Shown piece by piece: positions 23,461-31,920 of a stretch of DNA of 64,000 nucleotides. Under the pieces are notes generated by a model. The model was not told the origin of the DNA and made no database searches. It saw only the letters and a list, made by a program, of their open reading frames with translations. Both the position numbers and the translations under genes were made by a program. The stretch is taken from NCBI RefSeq assembly GCF_015776785.2, contig NZ_LFMD02000003.1, positions 645,798-709,797 of the forward strand, written 5' to 3'. The stretch comes from Kitasatospora sp. SUK 42 (GTDB lineage Bacteria; Actinomycetota; Actinomycetes; Streptomycetales; Streptomycetaceae). Positions within the stretch are counted from its first letter, which is position 1, and each line of letters opens with the position of its first letter.

Positions 23461-25898
23461 CCGACTCCAGCACCACGCTCCGGACCGGCCCCGGACCGGT
23501 ACGTCAGGCCGCGTTCCGGCTCGACCGGTACTGCGGGCTCTCCGCCGGAACCCTCTCCCTCAGCGAGCCGGTCCGGCGCCGGCTCGCCGGCCACGCCGAG
23601 GCCGAGGCGGATCTCGTGGCAGCCGCCACCTCCCTCGGGGACGCGATCTTCCCCCTCGTCCCGAGCGCCGACCAGGGCGCCCGGCGCCAGCTGCTGAAGA
23701 TCAGGAGGACCACGCACCGCGGTGGCAGGCTGAGCCCCGAGGACGTGGCCTTCCTCGACGGAGCAGGTGTACCCGGAGCTGCCACGGAAGCGTGGCTCGG
23801 CGCTCGGGAGGAACTGTCCCGCAGGGCCGCAGGCCTCCAGGAGGCCGTTTCCGGCTGTGCGGCCGAGACGGCCGCCACGCTGCGCGCCCACCTGGACTCC
23901 GGGCCGCTCGGGCTGTCCTTCCCGCTGATCGCGCCCCACCTGCCGGCGGACCCTGCGGACCGGGATCTCGCGCCGGGCGGCCGGACGTCCCGGACGGTGC
24001 TGGGCTACCTGGTCCAGGCGACGCTGAAGCCCAGCCCCCGGGGACGGCTCACCACCGTCGCGCTGCACCCGGCGACCGACCAGGCTCCGTCAGAGCGCAG
24101 CGGGACGACCGTGGCGATCGGCTTCGTCCACAGCCTGTTCGCCGAACTCGCCGCCACCCCGCGGTTCGCCGAAGGGTTCAGGTACGCCCCGGCCTACCCG
24201 GTCCCGTCCGGGGAGGGCGCCGCCTCCGTCGTGCTCGGCTCGCTCACCGACACCAGCGGCTTCCTCTGGTCGACCGAACGGATCGTCGACGCCCGCCTCT
24301 ACCGTGCGGAACTCGACGAGGCGGGCGCCCGGCCGCCCGCCGCGCTCGCCCCGGGCCGACTGGCCCGGTACGTACGGACCGGGATGCTCGTCCCGGTCGT
24401 CCCCTGGGAAGCCGGCAGCCGTACGCCCCTGCTCGACCTCGCGGCCGCCCTTCTGGACAGCACGGCGGAGGATGCCGTCGAGCTCGCCGGGACGCTGACC
24501 GCGCTCGACGGGGACGTCCGCGCCGTCGCAACGGCCGACCCCGCGGAACGCCGTCGCATCCTGGCCGGGATCCGGACCCGAGCCGACCAGCTCTCCGACC
24601 ACTGCGGAGCTCCACGCTGGACCGCGCAGCTCGTCCACGAGGACGGAGCCGGGGCGGACCTGGTCGGCCCGCTCCCCACCGCGGTGGACACGGACCTCCG
24701 AACGGTCGCCGCCACCCTGCGCCCCCACCTGGTCCGCTCACACATCTACGACGCGGTTCTGCAAGCCTTCCGGGACCGGCACGGGGTGGGCGGGCGTTGC
24801 CCGGACGCGGCCGCGTTCTTCCTGCGCCTCCAGGCCGACAGCACGTTCAGGTCCGCCTTCCGCCGGGCACGAACGCGTGACCTCGCCGCGGACCCCGCCG
24901 AGCGGGCGGAGCGCGCCGGCCTCCCGGTCGGACGCACGTCGGCTCCGCCCTCCGCCGCGGTGCTGTACCAGCTCGCGGCCGAGGACTCCGGGGCCGCCCA
25001 CCGAGGCGACTACCGCATGGTGGTCAACCAGTACGGCAGTGCCCTCGGCGGCCTGGTCACCCGGTTCGGCGGCGTGCTCGGCGAAGAGGCGGTGGCGAAC
25101 GCCCAGCTCGGCTGGCTCCGCGCGCTCTTCCCCGGCTGTGACGTCCGGGCTTTCACCGTCTCCGGCCACGTCAACAACCTGCAGCACGCCGGCGCCGGCC
25201 ACCTGCCGGAGATCCACTGGCCCGCGGAACGGCAGCAGCGCACCGCCGACTCGATCGGCTTCGAGCAGCTCGTCCTACGGCACGACGCCACGACCGACAC
25301 CCTGGAGTTCGAGGACTCCTCCGGCCGTCCCGTCGCGCCCGTGTACACCGGCATCGTGCCGGCCCAACTGGCCACCGGGGCCGCGCGGCTGGCCCTGGCC
25401 GTTCTGGACCCCTGGATCGACGTGTCACCGCTCACCAGGAACAACCACCCGTTCCTGCGCGCCCAGGCCCTGACGGCCCACGGCTCCGAGGTCGTGCGGA
25501 CGCCCCGGACGTCCGTCGGCCGGGTGGTCGTGCAACGAGCACGCTGGGTCCTCCCGGCCTCGTCGTTCCCGGTACCCGAGCGGGACGAGTCGACAACCGC
25601 TCATCTGCTGCGGCTGGACCGCTGGCGACGTGACCGGCAGCTGCCCCACGAGGTGTTCTTCCTCGCCCTGGGATCCGACCCGCTCGACGCCAGTCGGCGC
25701 AAGCCCATGTGGCTCGACTTCGCGTCGCCCCATTCGGTCGCCGCCGCACTCCGCCTGATCGCCGGGGCGCACACCCTGCGGATCGAAGAAGCCCTGCCCG
25801 GCCGGGACGAAGTCTGGGTAGCCGGGCCGGACGGCCCCCGGTCGTGCGAGCACATCAGCTTCCTGGCCTGGGACCGCCCCCACGGAGACCATCGATGA
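23457..25898 (+). CDS. LanB N-terminal-type dehydratase (glutamylation protein) of system 2
   Basis: An 813-residue split LanB glutamylation protein. Family features are the N-terminal FRLDRYCGLS, the segment VQATLKPSPRGRLTTVAL (equivalent to RTSPLSRFT of the system 1 protein), DYRMVVNQYGSALGGLVTRF, SPLTRNNHPFLRAQAL, and the C-terminal RRKPMWLDFASPHSV and IEEALPGRDEVW. It is expected to glutamylate Ser/Thr of precursor C using Glu-tRNA. The start is GTG 23457 in a GTGA overlap with the protease gene, and it overlaps the LanB-C gene as ATGA, so the three are translationally coupled. It is clearly diverged from the 10660-13239 protein, arguing against recent duplication inside the locus. Confidence 0.9.
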   Translation: MTDSSTTLRTGPGPVRQAAFRLDRYCGLSAGTLSLSEPVRRRLAGHAEAEADLVAAATSLGDAIFPLVPSADQGARRQLLKIRRTTHRGGRLSPEDVAFLDGAGVPGAATEAWLGAREELSRRAAGLQEAVSGCAAETAATLRAHLDSGPLGLSFPLIAPHLPADPADRDLAPGGRTSRTVLGYLVQATLKPSPRGRLTTVALHPATDQAPSERSGTTVAIGFVHSLFAELAATPRFAEGFRYAPAYPVPSGEGAASVVLGSLTDTSGFLWSTERIVDARLYRAELDEAGARPPAALAPGRLARYVRTGMLVPVVPWEAGSRTPLLDLAAALLDSTAEDAVELAGTLTALDGDVRAVATADPAERRRILAGIRTRADQLSDHCGAPRWTAQLVHEDGAGADLVGPLPTAVDTDLRTVAATLRPHLVRSHIYDAVLQAFRDRHGVGGRCPDAAAFFLRLQADSTFRSAFRRARTRDLAADPAERAERAGLPVGRTSAPPSAAVLYQLAAEDSGAAHRGDYRMVVNQYGSALGGLVTRFGGVLGEEAVANAQLGWLRALFPGCDVRAFTVSGHVNNLQHAGAGHLPEIHWPAERQQRTADSIGFEQLVLRHDATTDTLEFEDSSGRPVAPVYTGIVPAQLATGAARLALAVLDPWIDVSPLTRNNHPFLRAQALTAHGSEVVRTPRTSVGRVVVQRARWVLPASSFPVPERDESTTAHLLRLDRWRRDRQLPHEVFFLALGSDPLDASRRKPMWLDFASPHSVAAALRLIAGAHTLRIEEALPGRDEVWVAGPDGPRSCEHISFLAWDRPHGDHR

Positions 25899-26770
25899 CC
25901 ACCGCGACCACGGCACCCGAGCATCACACCTGGCTGTACCTCAAGCTCTACCCCGGTCACGCCGACCTGCTGGACGCGACCCTGACCGACGTGGTGGCGC
26001 CGGTCGTCGACCGGCTCGCCCCCCGAGCCGAGCGCTGGTTCTTCCTGCGCTACCTGGACCTCGCGGGACCACACATCCGGCTCCGGCTCCGGCTCCCCCA
26101 CGCCGACGCCGACGCGTTCGTCCTGCAACGGTCCTCCCTGATCGAGCAGTTGAGTGCGGTCGTCGCCCGGCCCGGCCTCGCACCGCCGCCCGGCCTCCCC
26201 GTCATCCCGGTCAACGCGGTCCGATCCCGCCCCGAGATCCGGTTCGACCTCTACGAGCCGGAGTACACCAAGTGGGGTGGCCCGCAGTATCTGGCGGTCG
26301 CCGAGCACGTCTTCCAGGAGACCAGCGCCACGGCGTTGCGGTTGATCGCCGGCTCGGACGGCGGCTTCGTCCACCGACTCGCACTCGGACGCCTGGTACT
26401 GACGCTCCTCCTCGACCGACTCGACCTGACGGCAACGGAACGCGACGGATTCCTACGCACTCACTACGCCTGGTGGTCCGGCCTCAAGCACGCGACCCCC
26501 ACGGACGGGGCCAACCGCGACACCAGCCTCCGGGCGGCCTTCGCGCAGGTGCGATCCGACGTGCTGGTTCGGTCCGCACAACTGACCGACGCGGCTCTCA
26601 CGAGCGACCTGATCGACCTGCTGTGCACCGAGATGGTGGCGGGAATCGAGAAGCGGATACACCAGCAGCCGCTGTACCTGGCCTTCCACTACCTTCACCT
26701 CTCACTCAATCGACTCGGAATCACGCCTGTGGAGGAGGCCCTGGTATCGCTGCTTGCCGCGGCTTCCTGA
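25895..26770 (+). CDS. LanB C-terminal-type glutamate-elimination protein of system 2
   Basis: A 291-residue SpaB_C/thiopeptide-type biosynthesis protein. It carries RWFFLRYLDLAGPHIRLRLR (about residues 47-66) and the C-terminal FHYLHLSLNRLG motif with the His and Arg of elimination enzymes, plus the substrate-loop-like YEPEYTKWGGPQ segment. It should complete dehydration of precursor C. The start is ATG 25895 within the LanB-N stop (ATGA). It is the last gene of operon 2 and is convergent with the regulator gene 48 bases away. Because system 2 has only one LanB-C-like protein, there is none left over to act as pyridine synthase. Confidence 0.87.
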   Translation: MTTATTAPEHHTWLYLKLYPGHADLLDATLTDVVAPVVDRLAPRAERWFFLRYLDLAGPHIRLRLRLPHADADAFVLQRSSLIEQLSAVVARPGLAPPPGLPVIPVNAVRSRPEIRFDLYEPEYTKWGGPQYLAVAEHVFQETSATALRLIAGSDGGFVHRLALGRLVLTLLLDRLDLTATERDGFLRTHYAWWSGLKHATPTDGANRDTSLRAAFAQVRSDVLVRSAQLTDAALTSDLIDLLCTEMVAGIEKRIHQQPLYLAFHYLHLSLNRLGITPVEEALVSLLAAAS

Positions 26771-26818
26771 GCCCGGCGCAACAGGGGTGACGCTCGACGA
26801 GCCGGTCGGGGCCGGTAC

Positions 26819-27796
26819 TCAGATCCACCCTCGGTCACGGGCCGCCAGCACACCCTGGGTGCGGTGGGTGGCGTTGAGCCGGCGCAGGAGTTGGGCGATG
26901 TGACCACGGTAGGTGCGTACGGAGATGCCCAGCTCGCGCGCCCCCGCCTCGTCCTTCTCGACCCGGACCATGGTTCTCAGTACCTGATGCTCGGCCTCCG
27001 TCAAATGCTCCTGCCCGAAGTCCTCGGCAGCGGCCCAGCACCTCTCGAAGAGGGCGGTGAGACTCGAAATCAGGCCGGGCTGACGAATGATCAGTGCGCC
27101 GCGGCTGACCTCCTCGGAGTCCACCGGAACCATTGCGACACGCCCGTCGAAGATCAGCATGCGTTCGAGCGGGCCGTTGAGATTTCTGATCCGCGCCCCC
27201 CTCGCGCTCAACTCGGTGAGGTAGTCGGCAGTTCGCTGGTCATGGAGCGCGTCCGTCCTCATGATGGTGCGCATCGCCGTGCCGCGACGCAGGGCTCGGA
27301 GATCAGCCTCCTTCGCGCCTTCGATGGCCGCCGCAGACAGCGCGCCATTCGGCTGGACGGACAGAACCTCCCGATGCGCGAAGAAAGCCAGCTCGTCGAT
27401 TCGAGCCCGTATGCGGTCAAGGCCTTCGATTCGCTCCACTCCGTCCGACTCGGACCGGCACCGGCCCTCGCGCTGATCGTCGAGCAGGATGTTCACCAGA
27501 TGGCGGGACGATATGACGCGCTGGAACTCCTCCTGCAGCTCGCCGAGCCTGTTCTCGACCAGCCGCTCTAAAACCACGAACGGATCGACCGCTTCAACTC
27601 TCCGGGTCCCGACCACAGCCACCATGCCGGCATCCTCCAGTCGGTCCAGAACTGCTCGCAGACTCCTGACCTCCATCCCGACAACCGGAGCAAGTGCCTC
27701 GACATCCAGGCCCGGGGATCTGAGAACAGAGCGATAGACAATCTCCTCACACTCCGTGACCCCAAGATGTGAAAGCTTGGCCTTGTTCATCCCCAC
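26819..27796 (-). CDS. TrmB/LuxR-type transcriptional regulator
   Basis: A 325-residue regulator. An N-terminal winged helix of TrmB type (LGVTECEEIVYRSVL, SLRAVLDRLEDAGMVAVVG, residues 10-65) is followed by a coiled segment, a middle PLD-like sensor domain (REVLSVQPNGALS, LTELSARGARIRNLNG, LIFDGRVAMVPV), and a C-terminal LuxR-type helix-turn-helix (ARELGISVRTYRGHIAQLLR). Such proteins often act as pathway-specific regulators in Streptomyces natural-product clusters. The chosen start is GTG 27796 with GGGGGG five bases upstream; ATG 27790 is an alternative. It is the only regulator gene in the RiPP locus and probably controls one or both operons. Confidence 0.85.
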   Translation of the reverse strand: MGMNKAKLSHLGVTECEEIVYRSVLRSPGLDVEALAPVVGMEVRSLRAVLDRLEDAGMVAVVGTRRVEAVDPFVVLERLVENRLGELQEEFQRVISSRHLVNILLDDQREGRCRSESDGVERIEGLDRIRARIDELAFFAHREVLSVQPNGALSAAAIEGAKEADLRALRRGTAMRTIMRTDALHDQRTADYLTELSARGARIRNLNGPLERMLIFDGRVAMVPVDSEEVSRGALIIRQPGLISSLTALFERCWAAAEDFGQEHLTEAEHQVLRTMVRVEKDEAGARELGISVRTYRGHIAQLLRRLNATHRTQGVLAARDRGWI

Positions 27797-28010
27797 TGCT
27801 ACCCCCCGGCGTCATTGAGTTCCGAATCGAATCGGTCGCTACCAGTTAGATCCTGGAAGCCGATCGTAACGTCGGATACGGACAACGCCCCCCACGGAGG
27901 GCGGCAACCCCGCAGCCCGGCGCGGCAGCGGTGGAGGGTCACGACGTGGCGGTTCCGCTGCGACGCAGCCTAGGCCCGGGCGGTCACGCCCAACCAAAGC
28001 CACCCAATGT

Positions 28011-28024
28011 GTGACGAACGTCAC
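28011..28024. promoter_or_regulatory. Crp-like palindrome GTGACGAACGTCAC
   Basis: A perfect 6-bp dyad (GTGACG/CGTCAC, two-base spacer) that also fits GTG-N6-GNCAC, the motif reported for the Streptomyces cAMP receptor protein. It lies 215 bases upstream of the regulator start. Crp is known to act on many secondary-metabolite clusters in Streptomyces; binding here is inferred from the motif only. Confidence 0.4.
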
Positions 28025-28233
28025 GCAAAACGGGCCCCGGTCGGCGATTCGCGGGGGGTAAATCCCCCACAAGGAGCGATCCCGGCCAGTAATGGACAGG
28101 TCACCCATCGCTCTCAAAGCGCCACCGAGTCCTCTCCACATAATGGAGTGGACGGCAGCGGAAAAGACCGATAGATGGCTTTCTGCATTCGGCCAATGAC
28201 GCCGGACCTGTAGGAGGCCGCCGGCCACGGGAA

Positions 28234-28251
28234 CGGACGGCTCCCCGTCCG
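28234..28251 (-). terminator. Hairpin after the SpoIIE-type phosphatase gene
   Basis: A 7-bp stem CGGACGG/CCGTCCG with a four-base loop, 25 bases beyond the stop of the minus-strand phosphatase gene. There is no U-run. Confidence 0.45.
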
Positions 28252-28275
28252 CGTCGCCGAGGCAGTGCTGCCGTG

Positions 28276-29463
28276 CTACTCGGGGGTGAGGGCGAGGACG
28301 GCGAGGTCGTCGGCGAGGAGGCCGGCGTACTGGTGAACGTCCTGGGCCAGGAAGGAGACCACCCGGTCCGGGGCGGCGTTGCCCAGGGCGGCGAGGCGCG
28401 GGGCGAGGGGGTAGAACGTGCCGGTGGCGTCGCGGGCCTCGCTGACGCCGTCGGTGTAGAGCAGGATGGTGTGGCCCGGGGGCAGGGCCACGGTGGTGGG
28501 TTTGCAGCGCTCCTCGTCCGGGCCGAGGTGGCCGAGGCCGAGCGGCAGCTCGTCGGCGCGGGCCACCGGGGAGATGGTGCCCCGGGCGAGCACCAGCGGG
28601 GTGGTGTGGCCGCGGTTGACGATCTCCACGCAGTCGGAGCCGGTCCGGTACTGGAGCAGGACGGCGGTGACGAAGAGCTCGTCGTCGCCGCGCTCGGCCG
28701 CGTCGCGCAGGACCGCGCGGTCCAGCTGGTCGGCGAGCTCGACCAGGCCCGGGGTGTCGTACGCGGCCGCCCGGAAGGCGCCCAGCACGTCGGCGACCGT
28801 ACGGACCGCCTCCAGGCCCTTGCCGCGGACGTCGCCGAGCAGCACCCGGACGCCGAAGCGGGTGTCGCAGACCTCGTACAGGTCGCCGCCGACCAGCACC
28901 TCGGCCTGCGCCGGGCGGTAGAGACCGGCCACCCGCAGGCCGCCGGCCCGCTCCGGGACCGGCCGCAGCACGGTTCGCTGCAGGGTCTCGGCGACCGTAC
29001 GGGCCTGCAGCAGGTTGCGGTTCTGCCGGGTGCGCTGCCAGGACAGGGCGGTGCCCATCGCCCCGGAGATCAGGGTGGCGATGTAGACCCAGATGTGGTG
29101 CTGCTCGTTGACGTGGCCCGCGCGCATGGCCAGCAGCAGTTGGAGGCCCAGCGAGCCGACCGTGGTGGCGGCGGTCGGCACCGGGCCGTAGCTGAACGCG
29201 GCCACCACGGGCAGGGCGGTCAGCAGCAGGCCGGCGGCGACCGCGTCCGGGACGACGGCCTCGGCGATCAGGTCCAGGACCAGCAGCAGCACCGGCAGCC
29301 AGAGCACCCAGCGCGGCACCGGGGGCTGCGTGACCGCGGGCTGCGGCGGACGTGGGGCTGGCACGGCGGGGACCTCCTGGCTGACCGGCCTGGCCGGTCC
29401 GGGAGGAAGGGCCCGGTATGGCCGGTTCGTCCCTCCATGCTCCCCCACGAACGCCCCGGTCAC
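28276..29463 (-). CDS. Membrane PP2C/SpoIIE-type serine phosphatase
   Basis: A 395-residue protein. After a Pro-rich N-terminus there are about three or four membrane segments (WVLWLPVLLLVLDLI, AAGLLLTALPVVAAFS, TTVGSLGLQLLLAM, IWVYIATLISGAMGTAL; residues about 50-140), then a SpoIIE/PP2C catalytic domain with metal motifs VGGDLYEV, LLGDVRGKG, NRGHTTPLVL, LLYTDGVSEARD and DDLAVLAL. Such phosphatases act on anti-anti-sigma factors or similar partners in Streptomyces; no partner gene is adjacent. The start is GTG 29463. It probably lies outside the RiPP locus. Confidence 0.88.
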   Translation of the reverse strand: MTGAFVGEHGGTNRPYRALPPGPARPVSQEVPAVPAPRPPQPAVTQPPVPRWVLWLPVLLLVLDLIAEAVVPDAVAAGLLLTALPVVAAFSYGPVPTAATTVGSLGLQLLLAMRAGHVNEQHHIWVYIATLISGAMGTALSWQRTRQNRNLLQARTVAETLQRTVLRPVPERAGGLRVAGLYRPAQAEVLVGGDLYEVCDTRFGVRVLLGDVRGKGLEAVRTVADVLGAFRAAAYDTPGLVELADQLDRAVLRDAAERGDDELFVTAVLLQYRTGSDCVEIVNRGHTTPLVLARGTISPVARADELPLGLGHLGPDEERCKPTTVALPPGHTILLYTDGVSEARDATGTFYPLAPRLAALGNAAPDRVVSFLAQDVHQYAGLLADDLAVLALTPE

Positions 29464-29547
29464 GAACGCCGAACGTCCTGGTCTCCGGGGCCCAAGGAGC
29501 CAAATCGCGGCGGATTCCGGCCCCGGAGACGCAGGGTCACCGAAGCG

Positions 29548-30765
29548 TCAGCGAACGGTCACCGGCAGGGTCTCGAAGCCGCGCAGCACCAGCCGGTCCC
29601 GTCGGGTCGGGACACCGCCCGGGGCGAGCCTCGGGAAGCGGTCCAGCAGGGCCGGGACCGCGACCTCGCCCTCCAGCCGGGCCAGCTGGGAGCCCAGGCA
29701 GAAGTGCTGTCCGCCGCCGAAGCTCAGCGGCTGGCTGTCGGTGCGGGTCGGATCGAACACCTCGGGCCGCTCGTACCGGGCCGGGTCGTGGTTGGCCGCG
29801 CCGATCAGCAGGGTCAGCACGCCGCCGGGCGGGACGGGCAGGCCCTCGACGGACAGGCCCTCGTCCAGCGCGACCCGCGAGGTCGCCTGGACCGGGGAGT
29901 CGAAGCGCAGCACCTCGTCGGTGAAGCCGGCCGGGGTGACCGCCCCGCTGCGCAGCCCGGCGGCCGCCCCGGGGTGCCGGAAGAGCAGGGCGAGACCGTT
30001 GCCGAGCAGGTTGGTGGTGGTCTCGAAGCCGGCCACCAGCAGCAACACCAGGTTGGCCAGCAGCTCCTGCGCGGAGAGCCGCCCGTCGCCGTCGGCGGCG
30101 ATCCGGGCGAGGTCGCTGACCAGGTCGTCCTGCGGACGGGCCAGGCGCTCGGCGGCCAGCTCGGTGAAGTACCGGGACAGCTCGTCGGCGGCCCGGTCGG
30201 CCTCGCCCAGTTCGTCCAGCCCCTGGGTGACCTCCAGGGCGACGGTCAGGTCGGAGGCGAGGCCGCGGAAGCGGTAGCGGTCCTGCTCGGGGACGCCGAG
30301 CAGCTCGCAGATCACCCCGACCGGCAGCCGGAAGGCGAAGGCGTCCATGAAGTCCACCGGTGAGCCGTCGGCGCCCTGCTCGGCCATCTCGTCCAGCAGC
30401 CTGCCGACCGCCGCCTCCACCGCCGGGCGCAGCGCGGCCACCCGGCGGGGGGTGAACACCGAGGCGATCAGCGAGCGGACCCGGGGCTGGTCGGGGGCGT
30501 TGCGCTGGAGGATCGAACGGCCGAAGAGGGCGAGCGAGGAGTGCGCCGCGAACTCGGGGGCCAGGCCGGACATCATCTCGGCGGTCGCGACGCCGAAGGC
30601 GGGCGTGCGCAGCACCTTGTTGACCGCCGCGTAGCCGCTCACCACGTAGAAGTCGTCCCCGGCCGGGACCACCGGGCCCAGCGCGCGGGCCTTCGCGTAC
30701 AGCGGGTACGGATCGGTCCTGGTCTCCGTGGTCATCAGCTGGTCGATGATCGCCGCGCCGTCCAT
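29548..30765 (-). CDS. Cytochrome P450
   Basis: A 405-residue bacterial class I P450. The I-helix motif is AGFETTTN, the K-helix ExxR is DEVLRFDSP, and the heme loop is FGGGQHFCLGSQLA with the ligand Cys. It needs a ferredoxin and reductase, which are not encoded next to it. ATG 30765 follows GGAGGGG. The gene is 84 bases from the phosphatase gene and about 3 kb from the RiPP locus. A role in peptide tailoring is possible, since P450s act in several thiopeptide pathways, but the intervening genes make this weak. Substrate unknown. Confidence 0.93.
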   Translation of the reverse strand: MDGAAIIDQLMTTETRTDPYPLYAKARALGPVVPAGDDFYVVSGYAAVNKVLRTPAFGVATAEMMSGLAPEFAAHSSLALFGRSILQRNAPDQPRVRSLIASVFTPRRVAALRPAVEAAVGRLLDEMAEQGADGSPVDFMDAFAFRLPVGVICELLGVPEQDRYRFRGLASDLTVALEVTQGLDELGEADRAADELSRYFTELAAERLARPQDDLVSDLARIAADGDGRLSAQELLANLVLLLVAGFETTTNLLGNGLALLFRHPGAAAGLRSGAVTPAGFTDEVLRFDSPVQATSRVALDEGLSVEGLPVPPGGVLTLLIGAANHDPARYERPEVFDPTRTDSQPLSFGGGQHFCLGSQLARLEGEVAVPALLDRFPRLAPGGVPTRRDRLVLRGFETLPVTVR

Positions 30766-30944
30766 CCGGTGCTCCCCTCCGAGGTGATGGCTACCGGTTC
30801 GTGAACCACGGGTGGGCACCGCGGAGTTCCCGGCCGGGCCCGTTCCTCGGCCCGTTCCTCGGCGGGTGCCGCGCGGGTCGGGCGCGCGGGCTCCGGCCGG
30901 GCGGTGTCCCGCCGGGCCGGGAGCGGCTGGGTAGGGTTGACACC

Positions 30945-31301
30945 ATGGAGATCTGGATCAACCCGCGCTGCGGCAAGTGCCGGACCGCGCTCGGCCAGCT
31001 GAGCGCTGCCGGGGTGGAGTACACCGTGCGGCGCTACCTGGAGGAGCCGCCGACCGTGGCCGAGCTGGAGCAGGTGCTGGAGCGCCTGGGCCTGGAGCCG
31101 TGGGACATCACCCGCATCGACGAGCCGGTCGCGAAGGACCTGGGGATGAAGCAGTGGCCCCGGGAGGCGGGCGACCGGGCGCGCTGGATCGCGGCGATGG
31201 CCGAGCACCCCGTGCTGATCCAGCGGCCGATCATCACCGCGAACGACGGGCACGCCGTCGTGGCCCGGACGCCCGAGGCCCTCAAGTCCGTCCTGCCGTA
31301 A
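30945..31301 (+). CDS. ArsC/Spx-family thioredoxin-fold protein (arsenate reductase-like)
   Basis: 118 residues with the N-terminal INPRCGKCRTAL (CxxC at 10-13), a middle RRYLEEPPTVAELEQVLERLG and the C-terminal RPIITANDGHAVVARTPE, the usual layout of ArsC-like proteins of the YffB/Spx group. It may reduce arsenate or act as a glutathione/mycothiol-dependent thiol oxidoreductase; there are no other ars genes nearby, so the arsenic role is unproven. Start ATG 30945. It is divergent from the P450 and convergent with the PPOX-like gene. Confidence 0.85.
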   Translation: MEIWINPRCGKCRTALGQLSAAGVEYTVRRYLEEPPTVAELEQVLERLGLEPWDITRIDEPVAKDLGMKQWPREAGDRARWIAAMAEHPVLIQRPIITANDGHAVVARTPEALKSVLP

Positions 31302-31325
31302 CCGCGCCGCCCGGGCCCGGACCGG

Positions 31326-31796
31326 TCAGTGGAGCCGGATCCGCTCCACCGGCCGGCCCGGGTGCCAGTTGAGCACCCACAGGGACTCGCCCTCCAGGGC
31401 GGTGTGCACCACCTGCTGGAGGTCCAGCCGGAAGAGGTGGAACGGGGTGGGCGGCGGCTCGGGCAGGTCTGCGGCGAAGGCCGCGAGTTCGGCCTCGTCG
31501 GTGACCTCCACCGCGCGGCCGGAGACCTTGGAGTCCCCGTCGGCCATGGTCTCGTCCCCCGGGTGGGCGTGCAGCGCGAAGCGGTCGTCCCGCTGGAGGT
31601 CGCGCGCCTTGACCGCTCCGTAGATCGACCCGATCCACAGGTCGGCGCCGACGAAGTCGACCTCCGTCCCGCTCACCCGGGGTGAACCGTCCTTGCGCAG
31701 CGTCGCGAGGACGTGGTGCCTGGCGGCCTCGAACCGGGCCCGCACCAGGGCCGCGAGTTCGGGGGCCTCCTGCTCGAAATCCTGCCAGCTCGCCAT
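31326..31796 (-). CDS. Pyridoxamine 5'-phosphate oxidase-family flavin-binding protein
   Basis: 156 residues with the split-barrel pattern of the PPOX/FMN- or F420-binding family: RHHVLATLRKDGSPRVSGTEV (beta 1-2), DLWIGSIYGAVKARDLQRD, and SKVSGRAVEVTDEAELAAF. Members bind FMN, F420 or heme; the substrate is unknown. Start ATG 31796. It is convergent with the ArsC-like gene 24 bases away and divergent from the DUF1697 gene. Confidence 0.82.
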   Translation of the reverse strand: MASWQDFEQEAPELAALVRARFEAARHHVLATLRKDGSPRVSGTEVDFVGADLWIGSIYGAVKARDLQRDDRFALHAHPGDETMADGDSKVSGRAVEVTDEAELAAFAADLPEPPPTPFHLFRLDLQQVVHTALEGESLWVLNWHPGRPVERIRLH

Positions 31797-31920
31797 GGCG
31801 CCAGTCTGGCACCCGGCACCGACAGCCGCCGGGCGTGGACGACCGGGCAGGGGTGCGGCGGCCCACCGGGGCACCGCATGCCCGCCGGTTGTCGTCGGTG
31901 GCCGGTGCGACACTGGCGGG

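Larger units (their letters stand above)
17480..26770 (+). other. RiPP biosynthetic gene set 2 (linear azole/dehydroamino-acid peptide type)
   Basis: This plus-strand run contains YcaO, E1-like zinc protein, RRE-SagB fusion, nitroreductase, precursor, PqqD-M50 protease, LanB-N, LanB-C. Junctions are short gaps or ATGA/GTGA overlaps, apart from 64 bases before and 198 after the precursor. It has enzymes for azole formation and Ser/Thr dehydration but no pyridine synthase, resembling the goadsporin logic rather than a thiopeptide. The class assignment is inference. Confidence 0.8.
27797..28275. other. Upstream region of the regulator, right border of the RiPP locus
   Basis: 479 bases without a supported gene. 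It holds the regulator's promoter region, a Crp-like palindrome (28011-28024), a small GGGGG-TAAAT-CCCCC hairpin near 28054-28068, and the terminator of the phosphatase gene. No convincing -35/-10 pair was found. Confidence 0.55.

Noticed and set aside
29548..30765. P450 as a tailoring enzyme of the RiPP locus
   Set aside because: It is separated from the regulator by a phosphatase gene and terminator and is on its own unit; no evidence ties it to the cluster.
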